60,761 nucleotides of DNA from a virus. Within the stretch, counting starts at the first letter, position 1. Each line of letters starts with the position of its first letter. The stretch lies in the IMG/VR virus record IMGVR_UViG_3300009514_000027, positions 1 through 60,761 of that record. One strand, written 5' to 3'. The notes beneath the pieces are model-generated. The model worked only from the letters and a program-made list of their open reading frames with translations. It searched no databases and was not told where the DNA came from. Positions 47,101-57,137 of the stretch are shown here, piece after piece. Position numbers and translations under genes: made by a program.

Positions 47101-50100
47101 GACTATACCTTGGGAAGGAATGTTCCTACAACAGGAAAATCCTTATGATGAGGATAAAGACTCTATTACAGGAGGTTCACAGATATGGAAACTTATTACA
47201 GGAGACCTTCTTGACCCTCAAGTAGGAGATATAAAGTTTGATGTTGGGGATAAGAAAATAGGAGCAAGAGAAATACACCAATTCCTTAATGACCTTTATT
47301 CTACTAACATACAAGAAGATTATAAAGCTCTTTTAGAGGAGTTTGGTATTAAGGAGTATGAAGGTACTGAGAATAAGAGATATGAGATAGTAAGTCTTAA
47401 AGCATTAAAGGATGTCCTTCTTAAAGAGGCAGTAGAGAGAGGATACTCCCTTACGTCATTAGTAGCATTAGAGATAGAAGTGAATAATGTTACGAAGGAA
47501 GAAAACTTTATAATCCCTCTATCCTTTACTCCTAATAGTATACAGTTTGAGAGTATGTTAAACTCTCTTATTTCTAACAGGATGAAGCAGCATCTTAGAG
47601 GAAGGTCTTATGTACAAGGTTCCCCTAATGGATTCTCTACTACCTTAGACCAACTTTCTGAAGGTGTAAGAAGTAAGATTGAATGGGCAGAAGGAAAGAG
47701 TGGTATAGAATATTACCGTATAGGAAGAGATGGTAAGACATTACCTATGCAGATACTTATTCCAAATGCTTATAAGAAGTATGTAAAGGGCGGAAGATTG
47801 TCTCCAGAGTTTGCAAGAATTATAGGATTCAGGATTCCAACACAAGCATTTAACTCTATGATGTTTGCAGAGGTAGTTGGTTACTTACCTGATGAGGCTG
47901 GTAATCTTATGATAGTACCTCACGAATTTCTTAAACAGACTGGTGGGGACATGGACTTTGATAAAGTCTATACTTACAATAGACATGGATATAACAACAC
48001 TGTTCCAAAACAACCGCAGGAAGAACTTGAGAGAGAGTATCAGAATTTCATATCTACGGAAAACTGGTCTTCGAAAGCAAAGAAAGAGATTATAAGAAAA
48101 AATATAGAGAATTTTGATGATGTTCGTGGAAGACAAGAATGGGCGAATATCCATGAAATGTATTATTCTAAAGAGGAAGGTAAATTCTTTATGCAAAAAG
48201 GAGCAGGAGATTACGTACCTGTAAAATATAATTACGAGCAAGCTCCACAAGAGAACACAAGAGAGCAAAGAGAGAATGCCTTATTAGACCTTCATATGTC
48301 TATTATGGAGCACCCTATGATGCTTTCAAGACTTATAGATGTAGATACACAAAAACCTATTACTGATGAGAATGACGCTATAGATAAGACTCTATCTGCA
48401 ACTAAGAAAGATAAACATCCTCTTTCTATTACAGAACAGGACAAGCTCTATGATAGTAACAATGCTGGTAAAAGCGGTAGAGCTACAGCAACATTGCATA
48501 GTAGTTATCATGCTATTAGCCAGTATATCCCACTTCAGGTAAGAATCTATATAAAGACAAAGGCAGGACTTATGCCTAATGTAGCAGGTGTAAAGTTCTT
48601 AAACGAGAAAGGAAATATTATACAAGCAAAAAAAGAACAAGGAAATTCATGGGCAGGCTCTTATATGCTTAATAAGGTAAGAGGACATGGAGGACATCTT
48701 ATATCTGATGTTATCAGATGGATACAATCTGCTACTCTTGATAATGCTACAAAAGGAGAACTAGGTAGGACTAAACTTGACGACAATACTCTAAATACTG
48801 CTATGTATATAGCAAGAACAGGGTTTGGAATAGACTATATTGCAAGATTCTTCAGACAACCTGCTATACAGGCTTATTCCAGAAATCTTAATAATAAAAA
48901 AGCTTTCTTTGCAAGGTATAATGATAAGATGGAAGATGAGGTTACTACTGAACTTCTTTTAGATAACGTAAATAAACTCAGGGATACCAGAGTTATTAAG
49001 GACGAGAGTGTTTTTGAAAAAATGTCACAGATAGACTTTACAGACTTTGATGGTGTATCTCTTGAAGAGATGAATAAATTTCTTATCTTAAAAGAGAAGA
49101 TAGCAGACAATACTGCAACAGAAGAAGAGAAAGCAATTTACTATCAAGGACAGATAAAGATTGTAAAAGCTTTCTATGTGTATAAACAAACTGCTGACAA
49201 TCTAATGGCTTCTATGACTCCTACAAACACTGATGTAAAAGGTGTAGGAAAGAACTATCACGCAGTTCTTGAAAGAGTAAGAGGTCTTGATAGTCTTAAA
49301 GATTTACCTCTTATAGAGAATGCAGAGTTATTGCTTGAAAATACCTTTCTTGGTAAAGTAGCAGAACTTGGTGTTAGAACAGCAAAGGATATTTTTACAG
49401 ATACTAATATTCTGTATTATAACACAGACTTGTTTAAGACTGTATATGACCTTGCTAAAGATGCAGAAATATTTTCTAAAACAGGAAGGATTAGTGAAAG
49501 TAGGTTTAATGACTTACGAAGGGATTTTACAACCTTTCTCTCTACTCATAATGAGAATGGGATATTCAATGACCTGTTTGACGATTATGCAACTGACAAT
49601 CTAAGACATCTGAGACAGTCTTTGTTATTTGGAAAGAACTCTTTAGCTGCCAGACTTTCTAAGTATAGAAAGAAGATAAAAGACGGAGAGACAATAGAGG
49701 GAGAATGGCTTATAAATAATCTTCTTTTAGATATTACGGGATGGGAGAATACTCCTGACTCTATACAGTATAATAGTTCTAATATAGAACAGGAAGAAGC
49801 TCCATTAGCAGAGAACTCTCTTATAGAGATGAATAACTCTGAGAATCCAGAGACAAGACAACTTGCAAGAGACCTGATTGCTTATATCTATATGACAGGA
49901 GGTACAGTTGCTTCTGTAAGAGGACTATCTTCTATTATCCCATCTTCTTACCTTAGAAGAAAAGGTTTTGGAACTTTTTATAACGAAAATTTGGTAATCT
50001 TGTCAAAAGTTAGTATCTTTGCAGATAGATTCTTTGACCAGTTTATGAGAAATAACCCTAAATATATTAAGACTATAGATATCAATGACATAACTATAGC

Positions 50101-51079
50101 AAAGGGTTCAAGATATTATGCAAACATATCCACTCCTACAGACAAGGTAGCATCTTTATATATAAAGGTATATACACAACCTATGCCTAACTCTAATGAA
50201 AAGAGTATAGAGATGTTGTTTAAGAGAGATTACAGCAAAGATGGTACTACACACTACTTCAGAATAGACTCATTAGGTTATGGCTATCAATCAGAGTATG
50301 ACATCAATGATGATACTGTGAGGTCAGCATATCCCATAAACAATATTCCTAACTATAGTGCAGTTGCTAATCTTGATAATATTACAGAAAAGGATGACTA
50401 CGAAGATAGATTACAAATGGAAGCTGGAAGTGTAAATGAATTTATGGGAGAAGAAAAACCCATTACTACAAATAGAGAGTTTGAAATTGCGGATAACCTT
50501 ACTCCAATAGAACAGAATTTTACTGATGGGCAAGGAGGAAGGAAAATGCAGCCACAGTTTAAAGGAAAATCCACTATGGATTTAATTATTAGTGGGGATA
50601 GAACAAGAACTACAAGAGCTAATACTGATATTCAAAGAATGGCAAAAGATTACGGTCTTTCTAAAATATCAGATTTGGAAGGAAAAGTTATAAGAATGAC
50701 TGACAAGAAAGGAAGACAGGTGTATACAAGAATAACAAAGGTAGTTCCTTTTACTCAGGAATATCAAAATAGGACATGGCAGAAAGAAGGTTGGAACAAA
50801 GAAGTTACTGATAAACTTATAGGTAAATATCCTTATGCTATAGAATTTGAAGTAGTAAATAAAACTACTGAAAAAGGTATAGAGGTAAAACCTGGAGAAC
50901 AATTAGATTTGTTTTCTCCAGAGAGTAAAGTAGAGGTTAAAGAAGATGAATCTGCAGCAGGTCAATGGAAGACACATGGTGAGAAACTAACTGCAAAATA
51001 TGGAGTGGGGATTAAAGATGCATGGAGCAGATTTACTCCTGAAGAAAGGAAGTTTAAAATTAAGTGTTTAATAGGTTAA
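44150..51079 (+). CDS. virion RNA polymerase, single large polypeptide, with ASCH-like end
   Basis: 2309 residues. The start (RCPNIQSKEWKRMLLSLGSTNAW) is typical of the giant crAss-like virion proteins. The catalytic signature is D1267-M-D1269-F-D1271 inside GGDMDFDKVY, preceded by RIPTQAFNSM and NLMIVPHEFL. This corresponds to the DxDxD double-psi beta-barrel loop of multisubunit-type RNA polymerases, placed as in the crAss-like enzyme from phi14:2. The C-terminus (about 2130-2240) has FKGKSTMDLIISGDRTRTTR and resembles an ASCH/PUA RNA-binding domain. It is probably packaged and ejected to transcribe early genes. Confidence 0.8.
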   Translation: MAVRCPNIQSKEWKRMLLSLGSTNAWNLFIANGESVPSMDTIDDVIRNFKNETNDIQSSVVKGLSPMEEHYAMRSIGKMIFDSILEKPNMTIDQRFESVRETLTAWEQYHRDVAEKVLEGEEQDAYLNFANSTEKLLDPEAFDQLKSKITNDVRKQLSALDFADESIDEDQKVTKGENYGKENFLIDNKRKVSRRLKGFISYIEDVIFDENNELQPRLNSFNLPMYIPFSSVYSSLSYHLANTSFDGMAAKLEAIGKYNPVIKQIADKLESLKEETGLDQVSIYKEFMTNFKKQHLKFTTTKLDQQNFKSRVFYSNRNNAESIVLSQWQEKVKVFASSKDSVLKHDANSNIFPNKERITSIVENFRSEETKITNDNSLTAREKESKTVRLTIDTLAKLGITFENNIYDVITTNPKLINFEEFTPKAFIASSKYVFKRFDNLISNKLFVEQNPFIEGEESKNFRLLAAVALSTSNAFFSTSFLNEESKNIYAISNNSFMSTTYDKLMDGNEYIEKLQKLSVYHEDSYLLEQLKNPTFKKNFEIVFKSVFNTEHSSKQGKPFQELVESERWLVKIIDFHNSGKEKGYFQTPTYGDRKVVTFVGMPKLEGRIHNGEVQGKVLDVMYRIFLSEKKSIDQATKHLEEFKNDPKKLLLNYHTGEKTGLKFHLLPFMNDFKINGIPIAEIENYEGYKTEIKKAISDYMIERVRDDIKTLERLGLYEKRNTFKEKVSKEVFFENFLLNYQAAYAGMYQIFSNNIAQSEGFTKGSKRNALILSSGTNIFHTKEDLGIKSLTVGDVKFLLRRREAIKKALTKEFEERGKNVGITIPESRVDEILSNFDDTNITDSQAYMSIKFYREFMDRFGKLTPELADILDKAESGKKISIAKFIEANSLNPVKPVYVADVYDEDLKMMVRRVYKFSAFPLFKQLTETIEEYNDLDQFRQEVENSEVDMVFYESASKVGTNNIHQFYDEEYLVNPIKKEDVQTIPWEGMFLQQENPYDEDKDSITGGSQIWKLITGDLLDPQVGDIKFDVGDKKIGAREIHQFLNDLYSTNIQEDYKALLEEFGIKEYEGTENKRYEIVSLKALKDVLLKEAVERGYSLTSLVALEIEVNNVTKEENFIIPLSFTPNSIQFESMLNSLISNRMKQHLRGRSYVQGSPNGFSTTLDQLSEGVRSKIEWAEGKSGIEYYRIGRDGKTLPMQILIPNAYKKYVKGGRLSPEFARIIGFRIPTQAFNSMMFAEVVGYLPDEAGNLMIVPHEFLKQTGGDMDFDKVYTYNRHGYNNTVPKQPQEELEREYQNFISTENWSSKAKKEIIRKNIENFDDVRGRQEWANIHEMYYSKEEGKFFMQKGAGDYVPVKYNYEQAPQENTREQRENALLDLHMSIMEHPMMLSRLIDVDTQKPITDENDAIDKTLSATKKDKHPLSITEQDKLYDSNNAGKSGRATATLHSSYHAISQYIPLQVRIYIKTKAGLMPNVAGVKFLNEKGNIIQAKKEQGNSWAGSYMLNKVRGHGGHLISDVIRWIQSATLDNATKGELGRTKLDDNTLNTAMYIARTGFGIDYIARFFRQPAIQAYSRNLNNKKAFFARYNDKMEDEVTTELLLDNVNKLRDTRVIKDESVFEKMSQIDFTDFDGVSLEEMNKFLILKEKIADNTATEEEKAIYYQGQIKIVKAFYVYKQTADNLMASMTPTNTDVKGVGKNYHAVLERVRGLDSLKDLPLIENAELLLENTFLGKVAELGVRTAKDIFTDTNILYYNTDLFKTVYDLAKDAEIFSKTGRISESRFNDLRRDFTTFLSTHNENGIFNDLFDDYATDNLRHLRQSLLFGKNSLAARLSKYRKKIKDGETIEGEWLINNLLLDITGWENTPDSIQYNSSNIEQEEAPLAENSLIEMNNSENPETRQLARDLIAYIYMTGGTVASVRGLSSIIPSSYLRRKGFGTFYNENLVILSKVSIFADRFFDQFMRNNPKYIKTIDINDITIAKGSRYYANISTPTDKVASLYIKVYTQPMPNSNEKSIEMLFKRDYSKDGTTHYFRIDSLGYGYQSEYDINDDTVRSAYPINNIPNYSAVANLDNITEKDDYEDRLQMEAGSVNEFMGEEKPITTNREFEIADNLTPIEQNFTDGQGGRKMQPQFKGKSTMDLIISGDRTRTTRANTDIQRMAKDYGLSKISDLEGKVIRMTDKKGRQVYTRITKVVPFTQEYQNRTWQKEGWNKEVTDKLIGKYPYAIEFEVVNKTTEKGIEVKPGEQLDLFSPESKVEVKEDESAAGQWKTHGEKLTAKYGVGIKDAWSRFTPEERKFKIKCLIG

Positions 51080-51082
51080 GAT

Positions 51083-54000
51083 ATGAAATGTCTAAATATA
51101 AGCCATCCAGAGTTAATACAGTTATCTAAAGATACTAATATTCCAATGTATGAATTGGACTATATAGTGTCTAATTGGATGGATACTACTAAAGAGGATA
51201 GATTTCCTACTAAGGAAGAAGTATTTGAGAACAAGACTAGCATTCCTCAAGTAAACTATCAATTTAAAGGCATTAGACTGGCTGTAAACAACTATAGCAA
51301 GATATTATCTTGGGAGAAGCAAATAAAGGATAAAGATATTCTATGGGACAAAGTTCAGAAACTTGGTATTCCTAAAGAACAAGTAGAGCTTATTAGAAAC
51401 TCTGAAGGAAATACGGTAGGAGAGAAGTTATTAGATTTTATTTTTAAATATAGTTATACTGTTGAGATTAATGTTTCTACCAATAAAGATGCTGCTTCAA
51501 AAGGATTATCAGAATACGATACTGAAAACTTTACAGTAGATTCATGGAATTATCAATCAAGTTTTGATGAGGGATACAATGTAAGATACCATAAACAATT
51601 TACAGATTCTGGGGAGTGGGTTAAAATTTCAGGGGATGAGTTTGACAAAAATAGAGAAATAGCAAAGGAGGAAAAAACAAGAGAAACTCCAACTCAACAT
51701 CATTCTAATCTAACAGTTCCAGGAGGTACTAATTATACAGAGAATGCTATAAGAACAGTTGGAATAGTTAATGTTATATCTGCTGAGGGAGGTTATCACG
51801 ATAATGAATTTAATCAGTCAAGAGGGGATATGGCTGGATGGTTTAGAAGTGATGATAAATATAATAAAGAACAAGGAGATTTAGTAATTTACTATAAGGA
51901 AAATACACCTAAAGATGTTAAAGAACTTTATGATGATGTAAACAACCATAAAATTACCAATAAAGAATTTGCTGATAAAAGAGAAGACTTTTATGTAAAT
52001 AAAGGTATAGATATTAATGAATATCAAACTACAGCAAAAGAAGAATTTAAAACTCGTAGAATACTAGAATTACAATCTTTCTTTCAGAAAGGTAGAGATA
52101 AAGAAAATCTTATTTCAGAATCTAATCAAAAAATTAGTTTAAAAAATATTAATGATGCTATATCAAATCCTGAAAAATATTGGACAGAAGATATGGGTGG
52201 AGGTTATTGGTTGGCAGACTATGAATCTGTTGAACAAGGTTTTGATGTTACAGGAGGTACAAAAGAACAATTTTTAGAAAGACTTAAATCTAAAAAATTA
52301 GAATTAGAACAATCATCTGTTTCAACCGAAAACCAATTCTTACAACTCCTAAATAAAAAAAATAACTGGGTAACATTCTTTGTTAAATCTATCATCCAAG
52401 ATAGTGCTAAGAAAGGGTATGAGAAAGTATTGTTTCCTACTGGTGATACTGCTAGTAAGGTAGAAGGACATGAGACTTTAGAAGAGTTTAAGAAGCAGAA
52501 AGAAGATAGGATTAAAGAACTTGAGAAGGCAAAACTACTTGAAGATAATAAGGAATATAAAATAGAAAGGGTTGAAGAAGGACTTGGAAAGGGTAAATAC
52601 GAGCTTACCATTATTGGAAAAGCAGGGTCTCTTCTTTTTAATACAAGAGAAGAGGCTTTAATAGAGGTCAAACAAAGAAAAAGAGATATTGATATTGAAA
52701 TAACTCAACTTAAACAAGAACTTGAAAGAGTAGAAACAGAAGGATTTGGTGCTTTAAAACCTATATTTAAATTTTACAATATTGATATAAGAAATATTTT
52801 TGTAAAACAATACGGAGAATGGATAAATACAGGAGTATTAAAAAATAAATACGGTAAAGAATGGAAAGAAAAAGATTTAACTTGGCAAGAATTACAAGAC
52901 CATGTAAAAAGTGATACTTTAAAATTTATTACTGATGAATATGGTAATACTTGGATTGAAGTAACTATTACTCTTGAAAAAGCTACACAACCTATTCTTT
53001 TACAACTTACTCCAGAAGAAGAAAAACCAGTAGACGAGAAGTTAGATAAAATAATTAAGAACCTTCTTGAATCTTTAGGATTCTCTGTACAAGAATTTGA
53101 CAGGATAAGAACAGAACGAGGATTAGATGCTGTTGCCTCAGTAGATATTCTAAATAAGATAGTTAAGGTTGCCAGAGGAAAGGCAAAGATAGACACTTTA
53201 GCAGAAGAGGCTTCTCACGTAGTTTTTAGAATGCTTGGTAAAGACAATCCTATGTATCAGAGAGCAATGTCTTTGATAGATAAGACTGACCTCTACAGTC
53301 GTGTAAAGCAAGAATACTGGGAAACTTACGAAGGTAATGAGGAGAAGGTAAAAGAAGAGGCAGTAGGTAAGATGATTTCCCGTTATGTAGTCAATCAACA
53401 TCTTGAGAATGAGCGTAACAAAACTATTATAGGACAGATTATCAACACTATTAAGATGATACTTAATAGGGTGATAAATATGTTTAAGTCTGTAAATGAG
53501 GTTTCTTTACAAGAAGTTATAGACAATGCTTATGGCACTCTTGCAGAAAGAATGTTATCAGGCAAACTTGATGAATTATCTTTTGAGAATCTAAAGGATG
53601 ATGTATTCTATCAATTAGGAGACTATGAGTTATGGAAAGACTTTCCTATGAGGACTTCTAATATTGAGAAGCTTGAAACAGGAGAGAAAGGAATAACTAT
53701 TCGTCCTAACCGTTTTGAAACAGGGTATTACAAGTTTGGTAAGAACTACTACCTTGTTACTAATCTATACGATAAGAAGGTAAACATAGAAGATACTACA
53801 GATAAAGCAGACCTTAGAAAGAGATTTATAAAAGACGAGGAGATAAAGAAGGAGCATATTAAGGATTTCTTTGAAGGAAAGAACCTTATGTATGTCTATC
53901 AGATTGCTAAGGTAGATGCAGGTATTCAGGCAGAATTGGAGAAGAAAGAGGTAAAGAAGAAGGCAAAGAAACAACCTCTTAGAAAGGAAACAAGAGAAGA

Positions 54001-56938
54001 TATACTTACAGGTATTCCTAACATAGACGTATTTATAATGCGTTGGGATAATGATGTTAGGAGACTTAGGAGTAAGATTGTGCCTAACGATAAAGAACAT
54101 AATGAGAAGATACGACATCAGATATTTGCTATAGAATCTCGTATAAAGAAGCTAAAAGAGGTAAGAAAGCGTAATCTAGTAAAAGAGACTGCTGAAAGGC
54201 AAGTGGCGGATATAAAGAGAAAAATGGCTACCTATGACACTCTTGACTATAAAGGAAAGGTAGATTTCTTTATTAGAGCTTCTGAATACCTTGAAGGATG
54301 GACAGATATCTCTACACTTCTTGAAGTAGAGGAAGGAGAGGATGCTCTTAGTACACAGATAAATAATATTCAGGGAGAGGTAAAATACTTACTTGGGAAG
54401 TTAAAGATTTTAAAGTTTAACTTTGTTAAGCAATATATGGGCAAGGGAGAACTTAAAGAGTCAGATGTTCTTGGACCTTTGAATAAAACTCCTTATTGGG
54501 AGTCTGTGCTACTTGACATATCTGTAAGTTCTGTTCCTGCTGTACAAAGACTATTTTCTTTCTTTGACGATGCAAGGGCAAATGCTCTTGACAAGCATAG
54601 AGTATATAATGAAGAGGTAAAGGAGATGTATAAGGCAACACAGGAGTATATAAAGTCTTCAGGAATGTCTATGAATGATATTCTTAATCTCTTTACCCAA
54701 AGAAAGGAAAATGGTGTGTATACAAAGAACCATACTGACAAGTATAAGCAAGAATATTACGATGAACTAAATAGTAAGACAGGTAAGGTAAAGAGTAAAT
54801 GGAAGACAGACAATACTACAAGAACTGTAGACTATGTAGCTTACGAAAAAGCTAGAAAAGAAGTAGAAAGAGAGTTTAAAGACGACAACGGAGAATGGTT
54901 TGAACAGACTTCTTATCTTAACTGGGTAAGCGATTATAGTCCTGATAAGTTTGGAAATCATAGAAATGAGTTTGCTGAGTTTACTCCCATAGATAAATGG
55001 ATAGACCCAAGATGGAAGGATATAAAGGAAGGAAAGTATAAGGGAACTCATGTAGAAAAGCTGTACGACTTTTATCTTCAAAAACTGAAAGAGAGGAAGG
55101 CTAAGATTCCTAAGCATCCCAATCTTCCCTCTAACTATATGCCTGAAATTACACAATCTATCTTTGAAGCTTATACTAAAGATGGTATGTCAGGAATGTT
55201 TAGATTTGGAGGAACATCTCTTGGAGAGAAACTTAAAGAGTCTTTTGGAGCAGAAATAGAGTCTGAGGTAGACTTTGCGGTAAGAGACCTTGAAACTAAT
55301 CAGGCAGAGAAGAGAGTGCCTATCTATATGATGGCAAACCTATTAAACCCAGAAGAGAAGTCAAGAGATATCTTTAAAATATTAGATATATTTGGAGCTG
55401 TTTCTTACACCTATGAGTATAAAACTGCGATAGAAGTTCCTGTAAACATAATGAGGAAACTTCTAAAAGAGGCTACAGAGAAAGAAATGATAGGAGGTGT
55501 AGCAAAAAAAGGTATTTATGGAGAGGTTCTTAAAATAATTGAGGGTAATAAGAATACCTTTGAACAGGTAGATTACTACATAGACTCTATGCTGTATGAC
55601 ATGAAGAAGGAAAAACCTAGTATTCTGTTCAAAAGTAAGACGCTGTCCTCTGAGGATAAGGAAAGAGGGCTTAGCCTAACAAGTACAGGAGATACTCTTA
55701 TAGCTCATACTCAGTTAATGGGAATGGGACTAAACGTATTTGCCTCTGCTACTAACACTTTATTCGGAACACTTAGTAACTTTGTACATGCTGCAGGAAA
55801 CGAAGACTATACAACTGCTCACGCAATGAAAGCTTTAAGTATTGCCCTTACTACTACAGCGTTTACAAGTGAAAATGCAAAGAAGGTTAGCAGGCTTATG
55901 GAGTTTTTTCAGATAGAGTATCTGAATCTGGACACTAAGTATGGAGATGCGTGGTATAAGAAGAATATGACTGACCATGCTTTTATCCTTATGAAGAAGA
56001 CCGAGAAGTTTAACCAGATGCAGATGATGATTGCCAAAATGCTGAATACAGAAGTTATAGACAAGAATGGTAAGAAAACTAGTCTTTGGGATGCTTTTGA
56101 GGTAAAAGACGACAAACTATTCTGGGACGATGCAAAATATGGGGAGAATCAGTATGGAGACGAGACAGAAGGTAAACAAACCTTTCGTAGGAGACTGAAA
56201 CAGATTATAGCTAACCAACACGGTGCTTATGATACTGCCTTTCCTATGTTGGCTAAAAAGCATCTGGCAGGGAGAATGCTGACAGTATTTAGAACATGGT
56301 TGCCAAGGGGAGCATATACCCACATTGCTGGAGAAAGGGAAGTAGAAGGAAAGATGGAAAAAGGAAGGTTTATATCCCTTAAAGACTATTATAAGGATAA
56401 AGGGGTCATTAAAGCCTCCTACGGGCTTATCTGGGGCGTGGTAAGGAAGATGATTAACTTTGGCTTTTTTAAGACTGCAGCGTTCTCTAATGAAGGATTA
56501 TCAGATATAGACGCTGCTAACATGAGAAAGTTGTCTGCAGAGATATCTTTTGACCTTGCTATACTACTAATGGGATTGATGCTAAAGGGTATAAAGGTAG
56601 GAGACGATGACGAGGAACAGAAAGCACTTATTAAATTCCTTATTAATCAGTCTGTAAGGGTAGATTCAGAACTTGCCTTTTGGTGGAGTCCTGCTGCCCA
56701 AGCTAATATAATAAGGAACATAGCTCCTCCTCAGAGGACTATTTTACAATTTAAGGAGTTGTGGGACACAGGAACAGATGCTATTATGGGAGATGTGTAC
56801 TATACAAGAGGTTCTCACAAAGGAAGGTCTAAATTCTGGAGAAAGTTTTGGAATAACATTCCTATAGTAACACAAATTCAGAAAGTTGCAGAGCTTCCAG
56901 GTTCTACAACACACTCAGGAAGGACTAGGTATTACTAA
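51083..56938 (+). CDS. giant polyvalent ejected protein (LPD, zincin-like, helical)
   Basis: 1951 residues. Residues 1-55 (CLNISHPELIQLSKDTN) resemble the N-termini of other giant crAss-like virion proteins. About 205-470 looks like a large polyvalent protein-associated domain: LTVPGGTNYTENAIR, ILELQSFFQKGRDKE, then IIQDSAKKGYEKVLFPTGD. Around 700-780 the EEASH motif with flanking helices matches the degenerate zinc peptidase-like domain of polyvalent phage proteins. The last 900 residues are helical with hydrophobic segments near 1550-1600 and 1820-1840. It probably enters the cell with the DNA and acts against host factors. Confidence 0.65.
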   Translation: MKCLNISHPELIQLSKDTNIPMYELDYIVSNWMDTTKEDRFPTKEEVFENKTSIPQVNYQFKGIRLAVNNYSKILSWEKQIKDKDILWDKVQKLGIPKEQVELIRNSEGNTVGEKLLDFIFKYSYTVEINVSTNKDAASKGLSEYDTENFTVDSWNYQSSFDEGYNVRYHKQFTDSGEWVKISGDEFDKNREIAKEEKTRETPTQHHSNLTVPGGTNYTENAIRTVGIVNVISAEGGYHDNEFNQSRGDMAGWFRSDDKYNKEQGDLVIYYKENTPKDVKELYDDVNNHKITNKEFADKREDFYVNKGIDINEYQTTAKEEFKTRRILELQSFFQKGRDKENLISESNQKISLKNINDAISNPEKYWTEDMGGGYWLADYESVEQGFDVTGGTKEQFLERLKSKKLELEQSSVSTENQFLQLLNKKNNWVTFFVKSIIQDSAKKGYEKVLFPTGDTASKVEGHETLEEFKKQKEDRIKELEKAKLLEDNKEYKIERVEEGLGKGKYELTIIGKAGSLLFNTREEALIEVKQRKRDIDIEITQLKQELERVETEGFGALKPIFKFYNIDIRNIFVKQYGEWINTGVLKNKYGKEWKEKDLTWQELQDHVKSDTLKFITDEYGNTWIEVTITLEKATQPILLQLTPEEEKPVDEKLDKIIKNLLESLGFSVQEFDRIRTERGLDAVASVDILNKIVKVARGKAKIDTLAEEASHVVFRMLGKDNPMYQRAMSLIDKTDLYSRVKQEYWETYEGNEEKVKEEAVGKMISRYVVNQHLENERNKTIIGQIINTIKMILNRVINMFKSVNEVSLQEVIDNAYGTLAERMLSGKLDELSFENLKDDVFYQLGDYELWKDFPMRTSNIEKLETGEKGITIRPNRFETGYYKFGKNYYLVTNLYDKKVNIEDTTDKADLRKRFIKDEEIKKEHIKDFFEGKNLMYVYQIAKVDAGIQAELEKKEVKKKAKKQPLRKETREDILTGIPNIDVFIMRWDNDVRRLRSKIVPNDKEHNEKIRHQIFAIESRIKKLKEVRKRNLVKETAERQVADIKRKMATYDTLDYKGKVDFFIRASEYLEGWTDISTLLEVEEGEDALSTQINNIQGEVKYLLGKLKILKFNFVKQYMGKGELKESDVLGPLNKTPYWESVLLDISVSSVPAVQRLFSFFDDARANALDKHRVYNEEVKEMYKATQEYIKSSGMSMNDILNLFTQRKENGVYTKNHTDKYKQEYYDELNSKTGKVKSKWKTDNTTRTVDYVAYEKARKEVEREFKDDNGEWFEQTSYLNWVSDYSPDKFGNHRNEFAEFTPIDKWIDPRWKDIKEGKYKGTHVEKLYDFYLQKLKERKAKIPKHPNLPSNYMPEITQSIFEAYTKDGMSGMFRFGGTSLGEKLKESFGAEIESEVDFAVRDLETNQAEKRVPIYMMANLLNPEEKSRDIFKILDIFGAVSYTYEYKTAIEVPVNIMRKLLKEATEKEMIGGVAKKGIYGEVLKIIEGNKNTFEQVDYYIDSMLYDMKKEKPSILFKSKTLSSEDKERGLSLTSTGDTLIAHTQLMGMGLNVFASATNTLFGTLSNFVHAAGNEDYTTAHAMKALSIALTTTAFTSENAKKVSRLMEFFQIEYLNLDTKYGDAWYKKNMTDHAFILMKKTEKFNQMQMMIAKMLNTEVIDKNGKKTSLWDAFEVKDDKLFWDDAKYGENQYGDETEGKQTFRRRLKQIIANQHGAYDTAFPMLAKKHLAGRMLTVFRTWLPRGAYTHIAGEREVEGKMEKGRFISLKDYYKDKGVIKASYGLIWGVVRKMINFGFFKTAAFSNEGLSDIDAANMRKLSAEISFDLAILLMGLMLKGIKVGDDDEEQKALIKFLINQSVRVDSELAFWWSPAAQANIIRNIAPPQRTILQFKELWDTGTDAIMGDVYYTRGSHKGRSKFWRKFWNNIPIVTQIQKVAELPGSTTHSGRTRYY

Positions 56939-56960
56939 CTTGTAAGATTATAAGAAATAA

Positions 56961-56992
56961 TTAGGTAAACATTGTAATTATACCTATCTTTG
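56961..56992 (+). promoter_or_regulatory. promoter-like site ahead of the structured RNA region
   Basis: TATCTTTG at 56985-56992 is a perfect -7 box. The -33 position, again 20 nt upstream, reads TTAG (56961-56964), one base off TTTG. It lies 22 nt after the stop of the giant protein gene and points into a region without a clear gene. Confidence 0.6.
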
Positions 56993-57007
56993 CACTTTAA
57001 ATTTAAT

Positions 57008-57087
57008 AGACTGGCTATCTACCAGCTTATATAATATTTACGAAGCCTATTGTAAGTAGTTATTTGAGGGGTAGATACTCAAATAAT
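57008..57087 (+). ncRNA. candidate structured RNA with kissing loops
   Basis: Two hairpins are predicted from the sequence. Hairpin 1 has stem CTGG (57011-57014) with CCAG (57022-57025), loop CTATCTA. Hairpin 2 has stem 57060-57068 with 57078-57086 (up to 9 bp), loop GGGTAGATA. TATCTA of loop 1 (57016-57021) is the exact reverse complement of TAGATA in loop 2 (57072-57077). The element begins about 16 nt after a -7 promoter box, so it would be near the 5' end of a transcript. No known RNA family is recognised. Confidence 0.4.
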
Positions 57088-57137
57088 GAACACAATGGGT
57101 TTCTGATTTTATACACTACTCTTTTTCCCACAGAAAG

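Noticed and set aside
57008-57090. tRNA gene in the gap after the giant protein
   Set aside because: The two hairpins have loops of 7 and 9 nt, but there is no acceptor stem, TTC loop or anticodon arm in a cloverleaf order.
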